DNA of 64,000 nt from Vibrio azureus (GCF_002849855.1 NZ_CP018616.1:1116001-1180000), one strand, 5' to 3'. Counted from the first letter of the stretch, positions 18,265-27,898 are shown. Notes: generated from the sequence alone by a model not told the origin. A program made the numbers and translations.

Positions 18265-18296
18265 TAAAAAACGGCTCTTAATTGAGCCGTTTTTTC
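18265..18296. terminator. Bidirectional terminator between BCCT and META genes
   Basis: AAAAAACGGCTC and GAGCCGTTTTTT pair around a TTAATT loop. The A-run and T-run on the two sides let it serve both convergent genes. Confidence 0.93.
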
Positions 18297-18300
18297 ATCA

Positions 18301-18747
18301 TTAATTTACCCAGTCACGGAGAGTAAATGTCAGCTCATGTTGAGGTGTCTTCAACGTTAAGCTGTTGTTTGTTAAGGTGATATCACTCCAATTGGTAAGA
18401 GTAGCAGACATCACTTGCTCTATTTTCATTTGATCATCCATACACATCATCATTGTTTTACCCATTTTTTCGATGCGTAATTGGTTGTTTTTAAGCTCAG
18501 CTTGACCAAAGAAATTATTACAACCTGCATTGCCGTTTGCAGTTAAATTTTCACCGATTTCCAATCTTGGTGCTTTCTGGTGCTTTTTAAGTACGATATC
18601 TTGACCATCAATTTGGGCTAACTCCCAGTTATGATGCTGTAGATCTTGAGCAGTTGTTTGTTTCACATTATTGCCATTACTGGTACATGCTGCCATCAGA
18701 AGTGGCAGGGAGATTGCTGTTACTAACGTTTTTAGGCTAAGCTTCAT
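18301..18747 (-). CDS. META/HslJ-domain lipoprotein
   Basis: A 148-residue lipoprotein with lipobox LMAAC (Cys at residue 21) and a META domain as in HslJ. Visible motifs are HNWELAQIDGQ, a central GNAGCNNFFGQAEL, and MTM-like MMMCMDDQMKIEQ. HslJ is linked to heat shock and novobiocin tolerance in E. coli, but the molecular role is not settled. It is convergent with the BCCT gene and shares its terminator. Confidence 0.88.
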   Translation of the reverse strand: MKLSLKTLVTAISLPLLMAACTSNGNNVKQTTAQDLQHHNWELAQIDGQDIVLKKHQKAPRLEIGENLTANGNAGCNNFFGQAELKNNQLRIEKMGKTMMMCMDDQMKIEQVMSATLTNWSDITLTNNSLTLKTPQHELTFTLRDWVN

Positions 18748-19101
18748 TGTATAGACTCCGTTTTAGAAAACGCGATAAGTATAGTAAAAAAACACTGTTT
18801 TTTGTCAGCATTAGATGAGATTTTATGATGCTACAACGTGATATTGCTAAGTATGTTATGTGACTGGCTTTGGGCTTCATCACCGCATCATACTTTTGAG
18901 GTAGCTAAAGTATGATTATTCTATATTAATGGTATCGATACTTGAACTAGAATCACTTATAAAGCGTTATTTTGATTAAAATAATAGCAGTCTAAGTTAC
19001 CAGATATTTGGGTAGATAGAAGGAGTATCGTTTTGCTGAGTTACGTGTGTTGAAATCATTTAGGAACAATGAAGTGCGATAATACCTAGAGTGGTGTTAC
19101 T
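18748..19101. other. Intergenic region, META / DUF1289
   Basis: Divergent promoter region. It includes a short AT palindrome TTATTTT-GATT-AAAATAA (18967-18984), which could be an operator. No gene or RNA is apparent. Confidence 0.35.
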
Positions 19102-19350
19102 ATGGAACAATTAGAATTCTTTACTGTACCCAATCCATGTGTTGGCGTTTGCACCACTGACGAGAAAGGGTATTGCCGTGGATGTATGCGCAATCGCAAT
19201 GAACGTTTTAACTGGTTGAGTTTTACGCCAGTGCAGCAAAGGCATGTCATTAGACTTTGTCGCCAGCGATACATGAACAAAGTAAGAAAAAATAAAGTCA
19301 CAAATGAACCACAACAGAATGATACTTCACCTCAGCAGGAACTCTTTTAG
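19102..19350 (+). CDS. DUF1289 family small protein
   Basis: An 82-residue protein with the DUF1289 cysteine pattern PCVGVC ... GYCRGCMR (residues about 11-32), followed by a basic segment RLCRQRYMNKVRKNK. It probably binds a metal through the four cysteines. The function is not established. A GTTACT-type leader precedes it without a strong ribosome site. It is monocistronic. Confidence 0.85.
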   Translation: MEQLEFFTVPNPCVGVCTTDEKGYCRGCMRNRNERFNWLSFTPVQQRHVIRLCRQRYMNKVRKNKVTNEPQQNDTSPQQELF

Positions 19351-19506
19351 TTCTTTTATCACTCCAGTATTTCTCAATTTATCTTAGACTGAACATCCTT
19401 GTTTCAAATTATTTAGGGATAGGATGGATTTTATTTATTCAAAATCATACTAAATAAAAACAATGAACTAGCATTCATTAAACCAACTGACGTTTGTTGG
19501 ACATAG

Positions 19507-19728
19507 CTACTTAATATTCCATTCGTCGCTGACCCAACCTCCTGCGTTCTCATCAAAATGATTTCCGGCAAAACGCTGATTTTTTTCTACTTCGGCTAAA
19601 CTAGATGGCCTTTCATCCAGTAATTGATGAATATAGTTTGCCATGGGATCTGTGCAAGATTCTTGATCTTTGCGGGTAACGATTTCTTTTATGAGTTGTA
19701 GGCGATAACTGTTGCTGGCTCTTTTCAC
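19507..19728 (-). CDS. Small hypothetical protein, 73 aa
   Basis: A 73-residue acidic/basic mixed protein that I do not recognise, ending FDENAGGWVSDEWNIK. The start has AAGGAGGTAAAAAGTG upstream, a very strong ribosome site, which argues for a real gene although it is short. No membrane segment or signal peptide is present. It stands alone between DUF1289 and rplY. Confidence 0.6.
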   Translation of the reverse strand: MKRASNSYRLQLIKEIVTRKDQESCTDPMANYIHQLLDERPSSLAEVEKNQRFAGNHFDENAGGWVSDEWNIK

Positions 19729-20186
19729 TTTTTACCTCCTTAAGTTGTAGTTACAGTTTCACTTTTACTGACATTTTTATACTTCAACCTAAATGAAGGT
19801 AAGGGGAGTTACCATTTTGAAAGAGCTTTAGGAAATACTTAAAAATAGCAGTGTTTACAATGTCGTGCGGCCTTTTTTAGTATATTTATCTAAAAGTGAC
19901 ACATTAATAATGAGTAAGTTAGTTTATTTATCTGTTACTAGGGCCTTATAAAACATAGGAGTGCAATGCGGTGTAGTCAATAAGATAAGTCGAGTTTTTG
20001 AAAGTTAGCTGCCGGAAAGGATAGAAAAGGAAAGATAAGAAGAAAGAGTGTTTAGTTGAAAAAGTAAAACCCTGAAGGTGGTAAGTCTTCAGGGTTTTGA
20101 AATTCTTTAGATGATTCAGTTGGTAAAGCCGAATATCTTTTATGCAAAAGGTGGATACTTAATCCGTATAATTCCTTGGTAAGGAA
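19729..20186. other. Intergenic region downstream of rplY
   Basis: AT-rich non-coding DNA. The only clear element is the hairpin terminator at 20066-20098; no further gene is visible. Confidence 0.5.
20066..20098 (-). terminator. Terminator of rplY
   Basis: AAAACCCTGAAG and CTTCAGGGTTTT form a perfect 12-bp stem with a 9-nt loop. On the minus strand it is followed by ACTTTTTC. It lies about 90 nt beyond the rplY stop. Confidence 0.8.
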
Positions 20187-20465
20187 TTAGATGCGGATGA
20201 AGTCCATGTGCTCAACTTTAGGCTTGAAAGCGTGACGTTGAACGTCTTGAGGCTTAACTTTAACCTCAGCACCATCGATAACTAGAACGATGCCTTCGTA
20301 GAACTCAGGCTTGTCCATTTGGTTAACGATGTCGTTGTGTTCAAGAACGATTGCTACTGCTGCTTCTTCACCGCCGTATACAACTGCAGGGAATTTACCA
20401 GCGTGACGTAGGCGGCGGCTCGCACCTTTACCTAGTTCAGTACGTACTACTGCTTCAAATTTCAT
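20187..20465 (-). CDS. rplY: 50S ribosomal protein L25
   Basis: L25 (92 aa, short form as in E. coli) binds 5S rRNA in the large subunit. Characteristic pieces are the start [29 protein letters not shown], and the end [10 protein letters not shown]. The start is the ATG at 20465; an in-frame GTG-type start five codons earlier is less likely. The gene is on its own, although it lies next to the radD/rsuA/bcr block found near rplY in E. coli too. Confidence 0.97.
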   Translation of the reverse strand: MKFEAVVRTELGKGASRRLRHAGKFPAVVYGGEEAAVAIVLEHNDIVNQMDKPEFYEGIVLVIDGAEVKVKPQDVQRHAFKPKVEHMDFIRI

Positions 20466-20723
20466 AGTATTTACTCTCAATTAGTAAAAAATAACATTTC
20501 ACGAATCCAATGCGACCTTGTATTCGTGGTAAAGCTTTAACAGAACCTGTCAAAGCAGGCGCGGATACTAACACCATGTTTGTTATTGAGCAATAAAAAT
20601 CAGACCTAAAGCTCATATAATGCCTATTTTTATTTCAACTAAAGTGGTGGGCTGAATAATGACCCAAGTAAAAAGACCATCAAGGCTATCAACCCTACTC
20701 AGGTATCTGTAAATCCAGATGTT

Positions 20724-22073
20724 CTATATTCTGCTTTTGGGCAAGGTCAGCATCGCTTTTAAGCCGTTCATTTGGCTTTGAGATAGAGTGAGTTGTCCTC
20801 GATAACTATGAGCCATTTCACTAACAATATTCAGGCCTAAACCTGACCCTGGCGCTGTTTCATCGAGTCGGTAACCACGTTGAATAACTTCAGTAAGCTG
20901 CGCCTCAGGAATCCCAGGGCCATCATCTTCAATCACAATGGACAAAGTGTCTTTTGTTTGAATCGCATTCACGGTAATGATGCTGCTTGCCCATTTGTAG
21001 CTGTTTTCTAGAAGGTTACCTAGCATTTCATCTAAATCGGCCTTATCGACGGCGACACTGAGCTCAGAGTCGAGTTCATTAACTAAAGTAATATCTCGTT
21101 GTGAATACAATTTATCAAACGCCATCGAAATAGCATCGATGCGTTCGCAAGGGGAGGATTTCACAGAGAGGATATTCATTGCTCCAGCCATTCTTGCGCG
21201 GCTTAGGTGGTAATCGATGTGTTGCTGAATCTGATCGATGGGCTTAGTGAGTTTATCTTGTTCCTGCGAGGGCAAACCTTGTACTTCATTTTTTAAGACT
21301 GATAACGGCGTTTTTAGAGCATGGGACAAATTGCCCGCATGATTTCGCGCTCGTTCGAGTAATTCTTGATAGTGGAAGAGAAGAGCATTTAAGTCGGCGA
21401 TTAGAGGAGAAACTTCTTTAGGGTAAGTTTCTTCTAGGCCTTTTTTATTTCCTGACTTCAGTTGAGCAAGTTCGCGTTGTAGTTTAGTGAGTGGGCTTAA
21501 AGACCAAGCGATTTGAAGTAAGATAACGGCGAGAACACCGGCATACAAGAGCCCTAAAATGATCCACAGCTGTTTGTTTAATGATTGGATGGTACTCTGG
21601 ATTGGTGCTTCATCCATGCCTACGAGGATGGATATCGGGCCATCATAATCTGGTAGGTACAAGGTCTTTTGTAAGGTAATGAGCTTCTCCCCGCGAGCAC
21701 CAAGCATATCGTTACCAATCAGCTTATGGGACATCTTTTTGTCCCAGAGTGAACGTGAACGTTCTAAGCTGCTTTTGGTCGAGGCACTCCAATAGAGGCC
21801 ACTGTATGGACGCAAAAAGCGAGGATCCGAAAGTGGGCTTGATAGTGAAAGTTCACCTGCTTTATTTACATCCAACTGAGCGGCGAGCTCATCCATATAA
21901 ACATTGAGCTGGGCTTGTGCATCTTCAACCATGTATCGATAAACTTGGGTTGGAATTGTCACGCCGGCAGCAAGGATCATGGCCGTTAGCCAAACGACCG
22001 CAGCCAACATTAAACGGCTTTTGATACTGAGCCGTTTTAGTATATGTAGAGGGAGTCGCTGCTTAATCTGCAT
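20724..22073 (-). CDS. Sensor histidine kinase, PhoQ/CarS-like
   Basis: A 449-residue membrane sensor kinase. It has two membrane segments (about residues 18-40 and 170-192) around a periplasmic sensor domain of some 130 residues. It then has the H-box LSHALKTPLSVL, the N-box LGNLLENSYKWA, and G-boxes DDGPGIPE and GSGLGLNIV. It overlaps the response-regulator gene by 11 nt. The architecture and the pairing with a PepSY protein recall V. cholerae CarRS/VprAB and PhoPQ, which control lipid A modification. Orthology was not tested, so no symbol is given. Confidence 0.9.
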   Translation of the reverse strand: MQIKQRLPLHILKRLSIKSRLMLAAVVWLTAMILAAGVTIPTQVYRYMVEDAQAQLNVYMDELAAQLDVNKAGELSLSSPLSDPRFLRPYSGLYWSASTKSSLERSRSLWDKKMSHKLIGNDMLGARGEKLITLQKTLYLPDYDGPISILVGMDEAPIQSTIQSLNKQLWIILGLLYAGVLAVILLQIAWSLSPLTKLQRELAQLKSGNKKGLEETYPKEVSPLIADLNALLFHYQELLERARNHAGNLSHALKTPLSVLKNEVQGLPSQEQDKLTKPIDQIQQHIDYHLSRARMAGAMNILSVKSSPCERIDAISMAFDKLYSQRDITLVNELDSELSVAVDKADLDEMLGNLLENSYKWASSIITVNAIQTKDTLSIVIEDDGPGIPEAQLTEVIQRGYRLDETAPGSGLGLNIVSEMAHSYRGQLTLSQSQMNGLKAMLTLPKSRI

Positions 22074-22722
22074 TCAATTGGTATCCCAGCCCACGTACGG
22101 TTTTGATGATTTTTGGCGCAATTTTTTTACGGATACGGCCAATAAAAACTTCGATCGTATTGGAATCTCGATCAAAGTCTTGCTTATAAATACGTTCAAC
22201 GAGTTCTGTTCTTGAAATGACTTTATCTGGATTATGCATAAAGTAAGCTATAACTTTATATTCCAGAGCGGTCAGGCTGACGAACTCTCCCTGCCACATG
22301 ACTTTAGATGAGCGTGTGTCCAAGCTTAAATCGCCAATTTGCAAAATAGGAGACGCATTACCAGAAGCTCGACGAAGTTGTGCTCTTAAGCGGGCGATCA
22401 ATTCAACCATTTCAAATGGCTTGGTTAGGTAATCATCTGCCCCTGCATTTAAACCTTCTACTCGTTGAGAAAGCGTATCCCGTGCACTAAGAATCACAAC
22501 GGGTGTATTGATATTTTCATCTCGGATGCTTTTGAGTACGGTTAATCCATCCAGCTTTGGTAAGCCTAGGTCAAGTACGATGGCGTCCCATTCTTCAGAA
22601 GTGGCTCGATACAAAGCATCAATACCATCTTGTGACAGTTCGGGAACCCACCCATGGTTCTCTAATGTCTCGATAATTTGTTCACCTAATCTAGGTTCGT
22701 CTTCAACGATAAGTATTTTCAT
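22063..22722 (-). CDS. Response regulator, OmpR/PhoP family (CarR-like)
   Basis: A 219-residue response regulator with a receiver domain (acidic EDEP near residue 7, phospho-acceptor Asp in AIVLDLGLPKLDG at about residue 51, Lys in DYLTKPFE). Its winged-helix DNA-binding domain includes ALEYKVIAYFM and the wing VRGLGYQLN. The gene lies between a PepSY protein and its kinase and overlaps the kinase by 11 nt, so they are co-transcribed. By resemblance it may control envelope or cationic-peptide resistance genes; targets are not visible here. Confidence 0.92.
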   Translation of the reverse strand: MKILIVEDEPRLGEQIIETLENHGWVPELSQDGIDALYRATSEEWDAIVLDLGLPKLDGLTVLKSIRDENINTPVVILSARDTLSQRVEGLNAGADDYLTKPFEMVELIARLRAQLRRASGNASPILQIGDLSLDTRSSKVMWQGEFVSLTALEYKVIAYFMHNPDKVISRTELVERIYKQDFDRDSNTIEVFIGRIRKKIAPKIIKTVRGLGYQLNAD

Positions 22723-22733
22723 ATTATTGATTT

Positions 22734-23153
22734 TTACTGTAGTTTTAGAGCTTTATTGAAATTGCGACCTTTGATTTCGAGCATCTCAAGAGTCGCTGCG
22801 TCGTATTCAACCTTGATGACATTGTCATTGAATAAAATTTTGAGTTCATAAATCCATTCATCATCGTCTTCTTCCAGCTCCACTTTAATGATACGGCCGT
22901 AGAGGTCATGCTCTACTGCTTTATACATCTCAGAGAATGGGCGAATATAGCCTTTCTGAACCGCACGGTACACCTCGTCTTGATCTTCGTCGAACTCTAC
23001 TCGTGTACCTGGCTTTTCAACGTCTCGGACAATAGCAATGCCATCTTTTTCATTATTCTGATCATTGTAAGCTGCAAAACATGCTGTTGTGATTAACAGA
23101 GAGGTTAAGCTTATAACGCCCATCAACGGCTGGAGGGATAATAATTTGGCCAT
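22734..23153 (-). CDS. PepSY-domain periplasmic protein
   Basis: A 139-residue exported protein with a signal peptide (to about residue 29, ending CFA) and a PepSY-type domain. Its acidic stretch LEEDDDEWIYELKILFND is followed by VIKVEYDAATLEMLEIKG. The start is taken at the ATG 23153, which begins the signal peptide. The frame is open 10 codons further upstream. It is 11 nt from the response regulator, so it is the first gene of the three-gene operon. Such PepSY partners are thought to modulate the sensor kinase or to be its target. Confidence 0.8.
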   Translation of the reverse strand: MAKLLSLQPLMGVISLTSLLITTACFAAYNDQNNEKDGIAIVRDVEKPGTRVEFDEDQDEVYRAVQKGYIRPFSEMYKAVEHDLYGRIIKVELEEDDDEWIYELKILFNDNVIKVEYDAATLEMLEIKGRNFNKALKLQ

Positions 23154-23216
23154 GGTGAAACCTATTTCAAAGTGTTGTTGCAAGTATATTGCTAAAAAGA
23201 TGAACAGAGGGTGAAT

Positions 23217-24971
23217 TTATTGCTTGAGTTCATCTGGGAAGATTTTGTCTCGCAATTTCCAAAAGCGACCTGACTTTCTTGCAATGATAAATTGTGGAAG
23301 TCTAAAACGGTGTTGGTTAGCTACGACTTTAGTTGGTGAATATGCATCATATAAACGGTGTTTATCTGCAAGGTGAGGGCGCACAAATCTTTGCTTAAAT
23401 AGGTGTTTTTGCTTTTTAGTATTGAGTGACCAGAACTCATGGACGAGAGCATTGCCTTCACCTTGATAAGGCTCTCCAGAATAAGTGACTTTGAGCTGAG
23501 ATGGCCCTTCACTTGGTTTCAATATGCTAATGGTCATTTCGGTACACTCAAAGATTAAAGCGTCTTTTAGGTTGAGCGCCTCTTTTAATTTTTTATCTGG
23601 GTCAACCAATACGGCATCGCATTCATGGCATATTCTGGCTGCAATATCATTATCGGCACCACATTCACCACAGTATTTTGCACGAAAGCGATAGCCGCAA
23701 TGTTCACGTTCCCCTGTTTCTTCGTCCTCAAAATATCCTTGGCATCGACGGCCAAAGTGTTCGACTAGAAAGCCGTTGCTGTCTAATTTACCCCAAAAGT
23801 TATTATTGAAACCGCACGCGGGACAGGGGATGGTTATGATTTCGCTGGAAGAATCAGGCTTAGGGTCGCCAACTTCAGGTTGATAGAGGTCATAGCTGTT
23901 TCCTGCGTAATCTAACACTAAACATTCTGTTTTACCCTCAGACAGACGTAGCCCCCGACCGACAATTTGTTGATATAAACTGACGGACTCTGTGGGTCTT
24001 AAAATCGCGATCAAATCTACGTGAGGTGCGTCAAAGCCGGTCGTGAGTACCGATACGTTTACCAAGAATTTAATTTGTCGGTTTTTAAATGCTTGAATGA
24101 TCGCATCGCGCTCAAGGGTTGGTGTATCTCCGATGACAATGGCCGTTTCATCAGCGGGCAAAAGCGTATAAATTTCTTGGGCGTGTCTCACCGTTGCGGC
24201 AAATATCATTACACCTTGACGACTTTCTGCGTATTGCTTGATTTGCTCTACAATTTGAGGGGTCGCACGCTTGGCTTTATCTATCACCATGTCCAATTCT
24301 GCTTCTTTATAGCGCCCTGTACTGGCCGGTTTCAACTGTGAGAAGTCATAAGAAAGAATAGGGGCATCCATCATGCGTGCGGGAGTGAGAAATTGCTCGT
24401 CCAACAGGTATCGAATTGGTAACTCAAAAATACAGTCGCGAAAAAAACGAGAATCTTCTGTACGAACCTGACCACGAGTATGATATTGATATATCCAGCC
24501 CATACCTAAACGATATGGTGTTGCGGTTAAGCCTAGCACTTTTATTCCGGGGTTAGATTCGGTCAGATGAGTGATGACTTTTTGGTAGCTGGAACTTTTT
24601 TCATCCGGGACACGATGGCATTCGTCAATAACTAACAGCGAAAACTGATGTTTGAATGCATCTAAGTTGCGCACAACAGATTGAACAGAAGCAAAAACAA
24701 CCTGCTGATCCGTCTCTTTTCGGCCGAGACCAGCAGAAAAAATAGCACCTTTTAAACCATATCCCTCGTACTTGGCGTGATTTTGTTCAACCAATTCTTT
24801 AACATGGGCTAGGACTAAGACTCGGCCTTTGGCAAGTCTGGCTAACTCGGCAATCACCAAGCTCTTGCCTGCGCCTGTCGGTAGAACAATTACGGCTGGT
24901 GTCGAGTGCTTTCGAAAATAGTGGATCACCGCTTTTACTGAGTCGGCTTGATAAGGGCGCAGGGTATACAT
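23217..24971 (-). CDS. radD: RadD (YejH) family DNA repair helicase
   Basis: A 584-residue superfamily 2 helicase that closely matches E. coli RadD, which helps process DNA double-strand breaks and recombination intermediates. Motifs: MYTLRPYQADSV at the start, Walker A LPTGAGKS, DECHR, SAT-like GLTATPYR, and motif VI QQIVGRGLR. The C-terminal part has two zinc-ribbon-like clusters (CPACGFNN; CGECGADNDIAARICHEC). The start is the ATG at 24971, seven codons inside the longest frame. It is divergent from rsuA, as in E. coli. Confidence 0.94.
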   Translation of the reverse strand: MYTLRPYQADSVKAVIHYFRKHSTPAVIVLPTGAGKSLVIAELARLAKGRVLVLAHVKELVEQNHAKYEGYGLKGAIFSAGLGRKETDQQVVFASVQSVVRNLDAFKHQFSLLVIDECHRVPDEKSSSYQKVITHLTESNPGIKVLGLTATPYRLGMGWIYQYHTRGQVRTEDSRFFRDCIFELPIRYLLDEQFLTPARMMDAPILSYDFSQLKPASTGRYKEAELDMVIDKAKRATPQIVEQIKQYAESRQGVMIFAATVRHAQEIYTLLPADETAIVIGDTPTLERDAIIQAFKNRQIKFLVNVSVLTTGFDAPHVDLIAILRPTESVSLYQQIVGRGLRLSEGKTECLVLDYAGNSYDLYQPEVGDPKPDSSSEIITIPCPACGFNNNFWGKLDSNGFLVEHFGRRCQGYFEDEETGEREHCGYRFRAKYCGECGADNDIAARICHECDAVLVDPDKKLKEALNLKDALIFECTEMTISILKPSEGPSQLKVTYSGEPYQGEGNALVHEFWSLNTKKQKHLFKQRFVRPHLADKHRLYDAYSPTKVVANQHRFRLPQFIIARKSGRFWKLRDKIFPDELKQ

Positions 24972-25029
24972 AAAACCTAGGAAATTGTTCAACTATTTAT
25001 GACAGTAAGGCTATAATACCTGCTTTTAG

Positions 25030-25129
25030 GCCCAAGTGATATTTGTCCGCACTTAAAACGATAAAATGAAGCCAACTCAGTGACATCACTTGAACCTAGC
25101 ATCTTAGGGTCACTTGGGGATATTTGGGC
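25030..25129. repeat. Degenerate long form of the palindromic repeat (copy 6)
   Basis: The stretch from GCCCAAGTGAT to GATATTTGGGC carries TCACTTGAACCTAGCATCTTAGGGTCACTT-like sequence (parts only). It is a decayed, longer copy lying in the divergent radD/rsuA promoter region. Confidence 0.55.
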
Positions 25130-25156
25130 TAATTTGAACCATTCTATGAGGTAGTC

Positions 25157-25858
25157 ATGCGCTTAGACAAGTATCTATGTGACGCATTGGGAGCCACTCG
25201 CAAAGAGGCAACCAAAATCATCAAAAGCGGTGAGGTCACTGTTGATGGTGATATTCAGAAAAGTGGTGCTTTTAAAGTACCCGAACACAGTGTTGTGATG
25301 TGGCAGGAACGTGAAGTAGGTACGCCCGGACCACGTTATATCATGCTATACAAACCTGCAGATTTTGTTTGTTCTCATGAAGATGGCTACAATCCAACCG
25401 CGTTTGTTTTGCTTGATGAACCAAAGGTTGAAAAATTACACTTTGCTGGTCGACTAGATGTTGATACGACAGGGTTAGTTTTGATAACGGATGATGGCCA
25501 GTGGTCGCACAAGATCACTTCACCAAAGCATAAGTGTGAGAAGACCTATCGTGTCTGGTTAGTGGACGCGATTCAACCCGATTATATCGAAAAGTTTGCT
25601 CAAGGCATTGAACTGCGTAATGAGCGTGAACTAACTTTACCCGCACACCTTGAAATTGTAAATGAAGCGGAAAATGAAGTGTTACTCACTATCGTTGAAG
25701 GGAAATACCACCAAGTGAAACGAATGTTTGCCGCATTAGGCAACAAAGTAGAACACCTTCATCGTGAGCGTATAGGCGCGATTACACTAGACGACAATTT
25801 AGAGCCTGGTGATTATCGAATGTTGACTCCAGAAGAAATAGCGACGGTTTGGCAGTAG
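25157..25858 (+). CDS. rsuA: 16S rRNA pseudouridine(516) synthase RsuA
   Basis: RsuA (233 aa) makes pseudouridine 516 in 16S rRNA. The N-terminal S4 RNA-binding domain (MRLDKYLCDALGATRKEATK, residues 1-60) is followed by the catalytic domain, with the Asp in GRLDVDTTGLVLIT (about residue 100-103). KYHQVKRMFAALGNKV is the second conserved block. The start ATG has GAGGTAGTC upstream. The order radD-rsuA-bcr matches E. coli. Confidence 0.95.
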   Translation: MRLDKYLCDALGATRKEATKIIKSGEVTVDGDIQKSGAFKVPEHSVVMWQEREVGTPGPRYIMLYKPADFVCSHEDGYNPTAFVLLDEPKVEKLHFAGRLDVDTTGLVLITDDGQWSHKITSPKHKCEKTYRVWLVDAIQPDYIEKFAQGIELRNERELTLPAHLEIVNEAENEVLLTIVEGKYHQVKRMFAALGNKVEHLHRERIGAITLDDNLEPGDYRMLTPEEIATVWQ

Positions 25859-25878
25859 CTCATCCACCTGAGTTTTCA

Positions 25879-25931
25879 CCAAGTAACCTTAAGATGCTGT
25901 GAATCAAACATGTTGAGGGCACTTTGGTATA
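25879..25931. repeat. Palindromic intergenic repeat, 53-bp form (copy 7, degenerate)
   Basis: ACCAAGTAACCTTAAGATGC, then TGAATCAAACATGTTGAGGG, then CACTTTGGTATA, aligned to copy 2 with several changes. It starts 20 nt after the rsuA stop. Confidence 0.7.
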
Positions 25932-26033
25932 GAGTGTAATATTGCCATTTTATTGATGAAAAACATCGAACTATCACTGCATTGCATCAGTGAACAAAAG
26001 TGATGGTGTAAAAATATGCCTATGAGGTTAGCG

Positions 26034-27236
26034 ATGTCAGAAAAAGTTCAAAGTACGCCTGTTTTCCAACTCAGCCTTGTGATGTTTTTGGTGTTAGGTT
26101 CCATTGGCGCACTCACCCCACTTGCTATTGATATGTACTTACCTGCGATGCCGACGATCGCAAATGATCTTGGTGTTGCTGCTGGTGCTGTGCAAATTAC
26201 ATTGACAACGTATACCGCAGGCTTTGCGCTGGGGCAATTTATCCACGGCCCTTTGTCTGACAGTTTTGGTCGACGACCTGTGCTTATCCTTGGGGTTATT
26301 TTCTTTGGTTTAGCAGCCATGGTCAGTGCTACAACAACCAGCATTGAAGCTCTGACTTATGTTCGAGCGGCGCAAGGTTTCGCTGGAGCGGCAGCGGCTG
26401 TCACTATCCAAGCGTTAGTACGTGATATGTTTGATCGTGAAGATTTTGCACGTACTGTTTCATTTATTACGTTAGTGATTGTTTGCGCACCACTGGTTGC
26501 ACCAATGATTGGTGGTTATCTTGCGGTTTGGTTTGGTTGGCGTTCGATTTTTTGGGTTTTGGCGGTGTATGCAGCGGCGGTGATCTTATTGGTGCTGTGG
26601 AAAATTCCTGAAACTTTGAAAACAGAGCATCGTCAACCGCTGAGATTTAGAACGACAATACACAATTATTCCCGCTTGTTTTCTAACCCCCAATCGATGG
26701 GACTTATGTTATCGAGCGCCTTTTCATTTTCTGGAATGTTCGCATTTTTAACGGCAGGATCATTTGTTTATATTGATTTATATGGCGTAGAACCCAGCAA
26801 TTTTGGCTACTTATTTGGTCTAAATATTATCGCAATGATCATTATGACCAGTTTAAATGGTCGTTTGGTGAAAAAGCTTGGTTCTCACACCATGCTTCGT
26901 TGTGGTCTTATGGTCCAACTTATTGCAGGTATTGGTTTGTTTATCGGTTGGGCATTAAACTTAGGCCTTTGGGGAATGGTCCCCTTTGTGGTTTTATTTA
27001 TTGGCACGCTATCTATGATTGGTAGTAATGCGATGGCGTTGTTACTGAGTGGTTATCCGACAATGGCGGGTACAGCTTCATCATTGGCTGGCACTCTGCG
27101 CTTTGGCATGGGCTCTTTAGTTGGTGCACTTGTAGCGAGTTTACCCGATGGTGTTGCATGGCCTATGGTGATTGCCATGTTTACTTGTGCGGTGATGTCT
27201 GCACTGCTTTATTGGACTTTAGGAAGAAAGGCGTAA
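26034..27236 (+). CDS. bcr: Bcr/CflA family multidrug efflux MFS transporter
   Basis: A 400-residue MFS exporter of the Bcr/CflA subfamily, with 12 membrane segments and the motifs LAIDMYLPAMP near the N-terminus and GPLSDSFGRRPVLILG (loop 2-3). E. coli Bcr exports bicyclomycin and other drugs; the substrates here are unknown. The ATG at 26034 is chosen because GAGGT lies 5 nt upstream; the frame opens six codons earlier. The stop overlaps the start of the next gene (TAATG). Confidence 0.92.
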   Translation: MSEKVQSTPVFQLSLVMFLVLGSIGALTPLAIDMYLPAMPTIANDLGVAAGAVQITLTTYTAGFALGQFIHGPLSDSFGRRPVLILGVIFFGLAAMVSATTTSIEALTYVRAAQGFAGAAAAVTIQALVRDMFDREDFARTVSFITLVIVCAPLVAPMIGGYLAVWFGWRSIFWVLAVYAAAVILLVLWKIPETLKTEHRQPLRFRTTIHNYSRLFSNPQSMGLMLSSAFSFSGMFAFLTAGSFVYIDLYGVEPSNFGYLFGLNIIAMIIMTSLNGRLVKKLGSHTMLRCGLMVQLIAGIGLFIGWALNLGLWGMVPFVVLFIGTLSMIGSNAMALLLSGYPTMAGTASSLAGTLRFGMGSLVGALVASLPDGVAWPMVIAMFTCAVMSALLYWTLGRKA

Positions 27237-27898
27237 TGTCGAATTACACCCAAGAAATACAAAACTTAGTGAATACCGCTCTGGCTGAGCTTGATCAAGA
27301 ACATCGCTCAGGTAAGTTGGTTAATGCACCTGTTGCCAATAACCACTACCTCGTTCGTTGGGTTGCTAAGGCGCTAAAATCTCAGCGATTCGGGCGAGCT
27401 GTTGTCGATGACTTAACTCGTTGGCAAAAAGCAGGTCGTTCGAAGGGAAATGATGCTGGGCTTCCATTTATTTTTAAGCGTATCTCAGCGTATTATGCTC
27501 AGTTCTTTCCTGATGGAGTCGATCAAAAAGTATTAAAGGATTCTGATATTGAATCTTTTCTTGATCAAATGGAGCACGAAGGGTGGGAAGTTTCTACGTC
27601 AGAGCCTTTGATCAAGGTCGGTAAGGTTCAGATCTTCACCGAGGGACAGAACTCTCTCGCACTATGTGCAGATCAATGTGATAGTTGTTTTGTGGAAGAG
27701 CGTTTAGTCAAACCTATGAGCTGGTTTGTTCGAGGAAACCATGCTGAATTCGTTGAAAAAGCGGCTCAAGCTGGGTTTATGGTACATAAAGTGACAGATT
27801 ATAAGTCGCAAGTTAAGTACCATGGTGAGTATTTGGTTTTTCCAGAGAACCAAGGAAACCAGTTGGCTGAAATACCGCTTTCGTTTCGAGCTGAGTAA
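27236..27898 (+). CDS. DUF2913 family protein
   Basis: A 220-residue protein with the pattern of DUF2913 (start MSNYTQEIQNLVNTALAEL, ...HYLVRWVAKALK..., RFGRAVVDDLTRWQKAGRSKG). The function is unknown. The ATG overlaps the bcr stop as TAATG, so translation is likely coupled. No signal or membrane segment is seen. A longer in-frame reading starts inside bcr and is rejected. Confidence 0.72.
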   Translation: MSNYTQEIQNLVNTALAELDQEHRSGKLVNAPVANNHYLVRWVAKALKSQRFGRAVVDDLTRWQKAGRSKGNDAGLPFIFKRISAYYAQFFPDGVDQKVLKDSDIESFLDQMEHEGWEVSTSEPLIKVGKVQIFTEGQNSLALCADQCDSCFVEERLVKPMSWFVRGNHAEFVEKAAQAGFMVHKVTDYKSQVKYHGEYLVFPENQGNQLAEIPLSFRAE

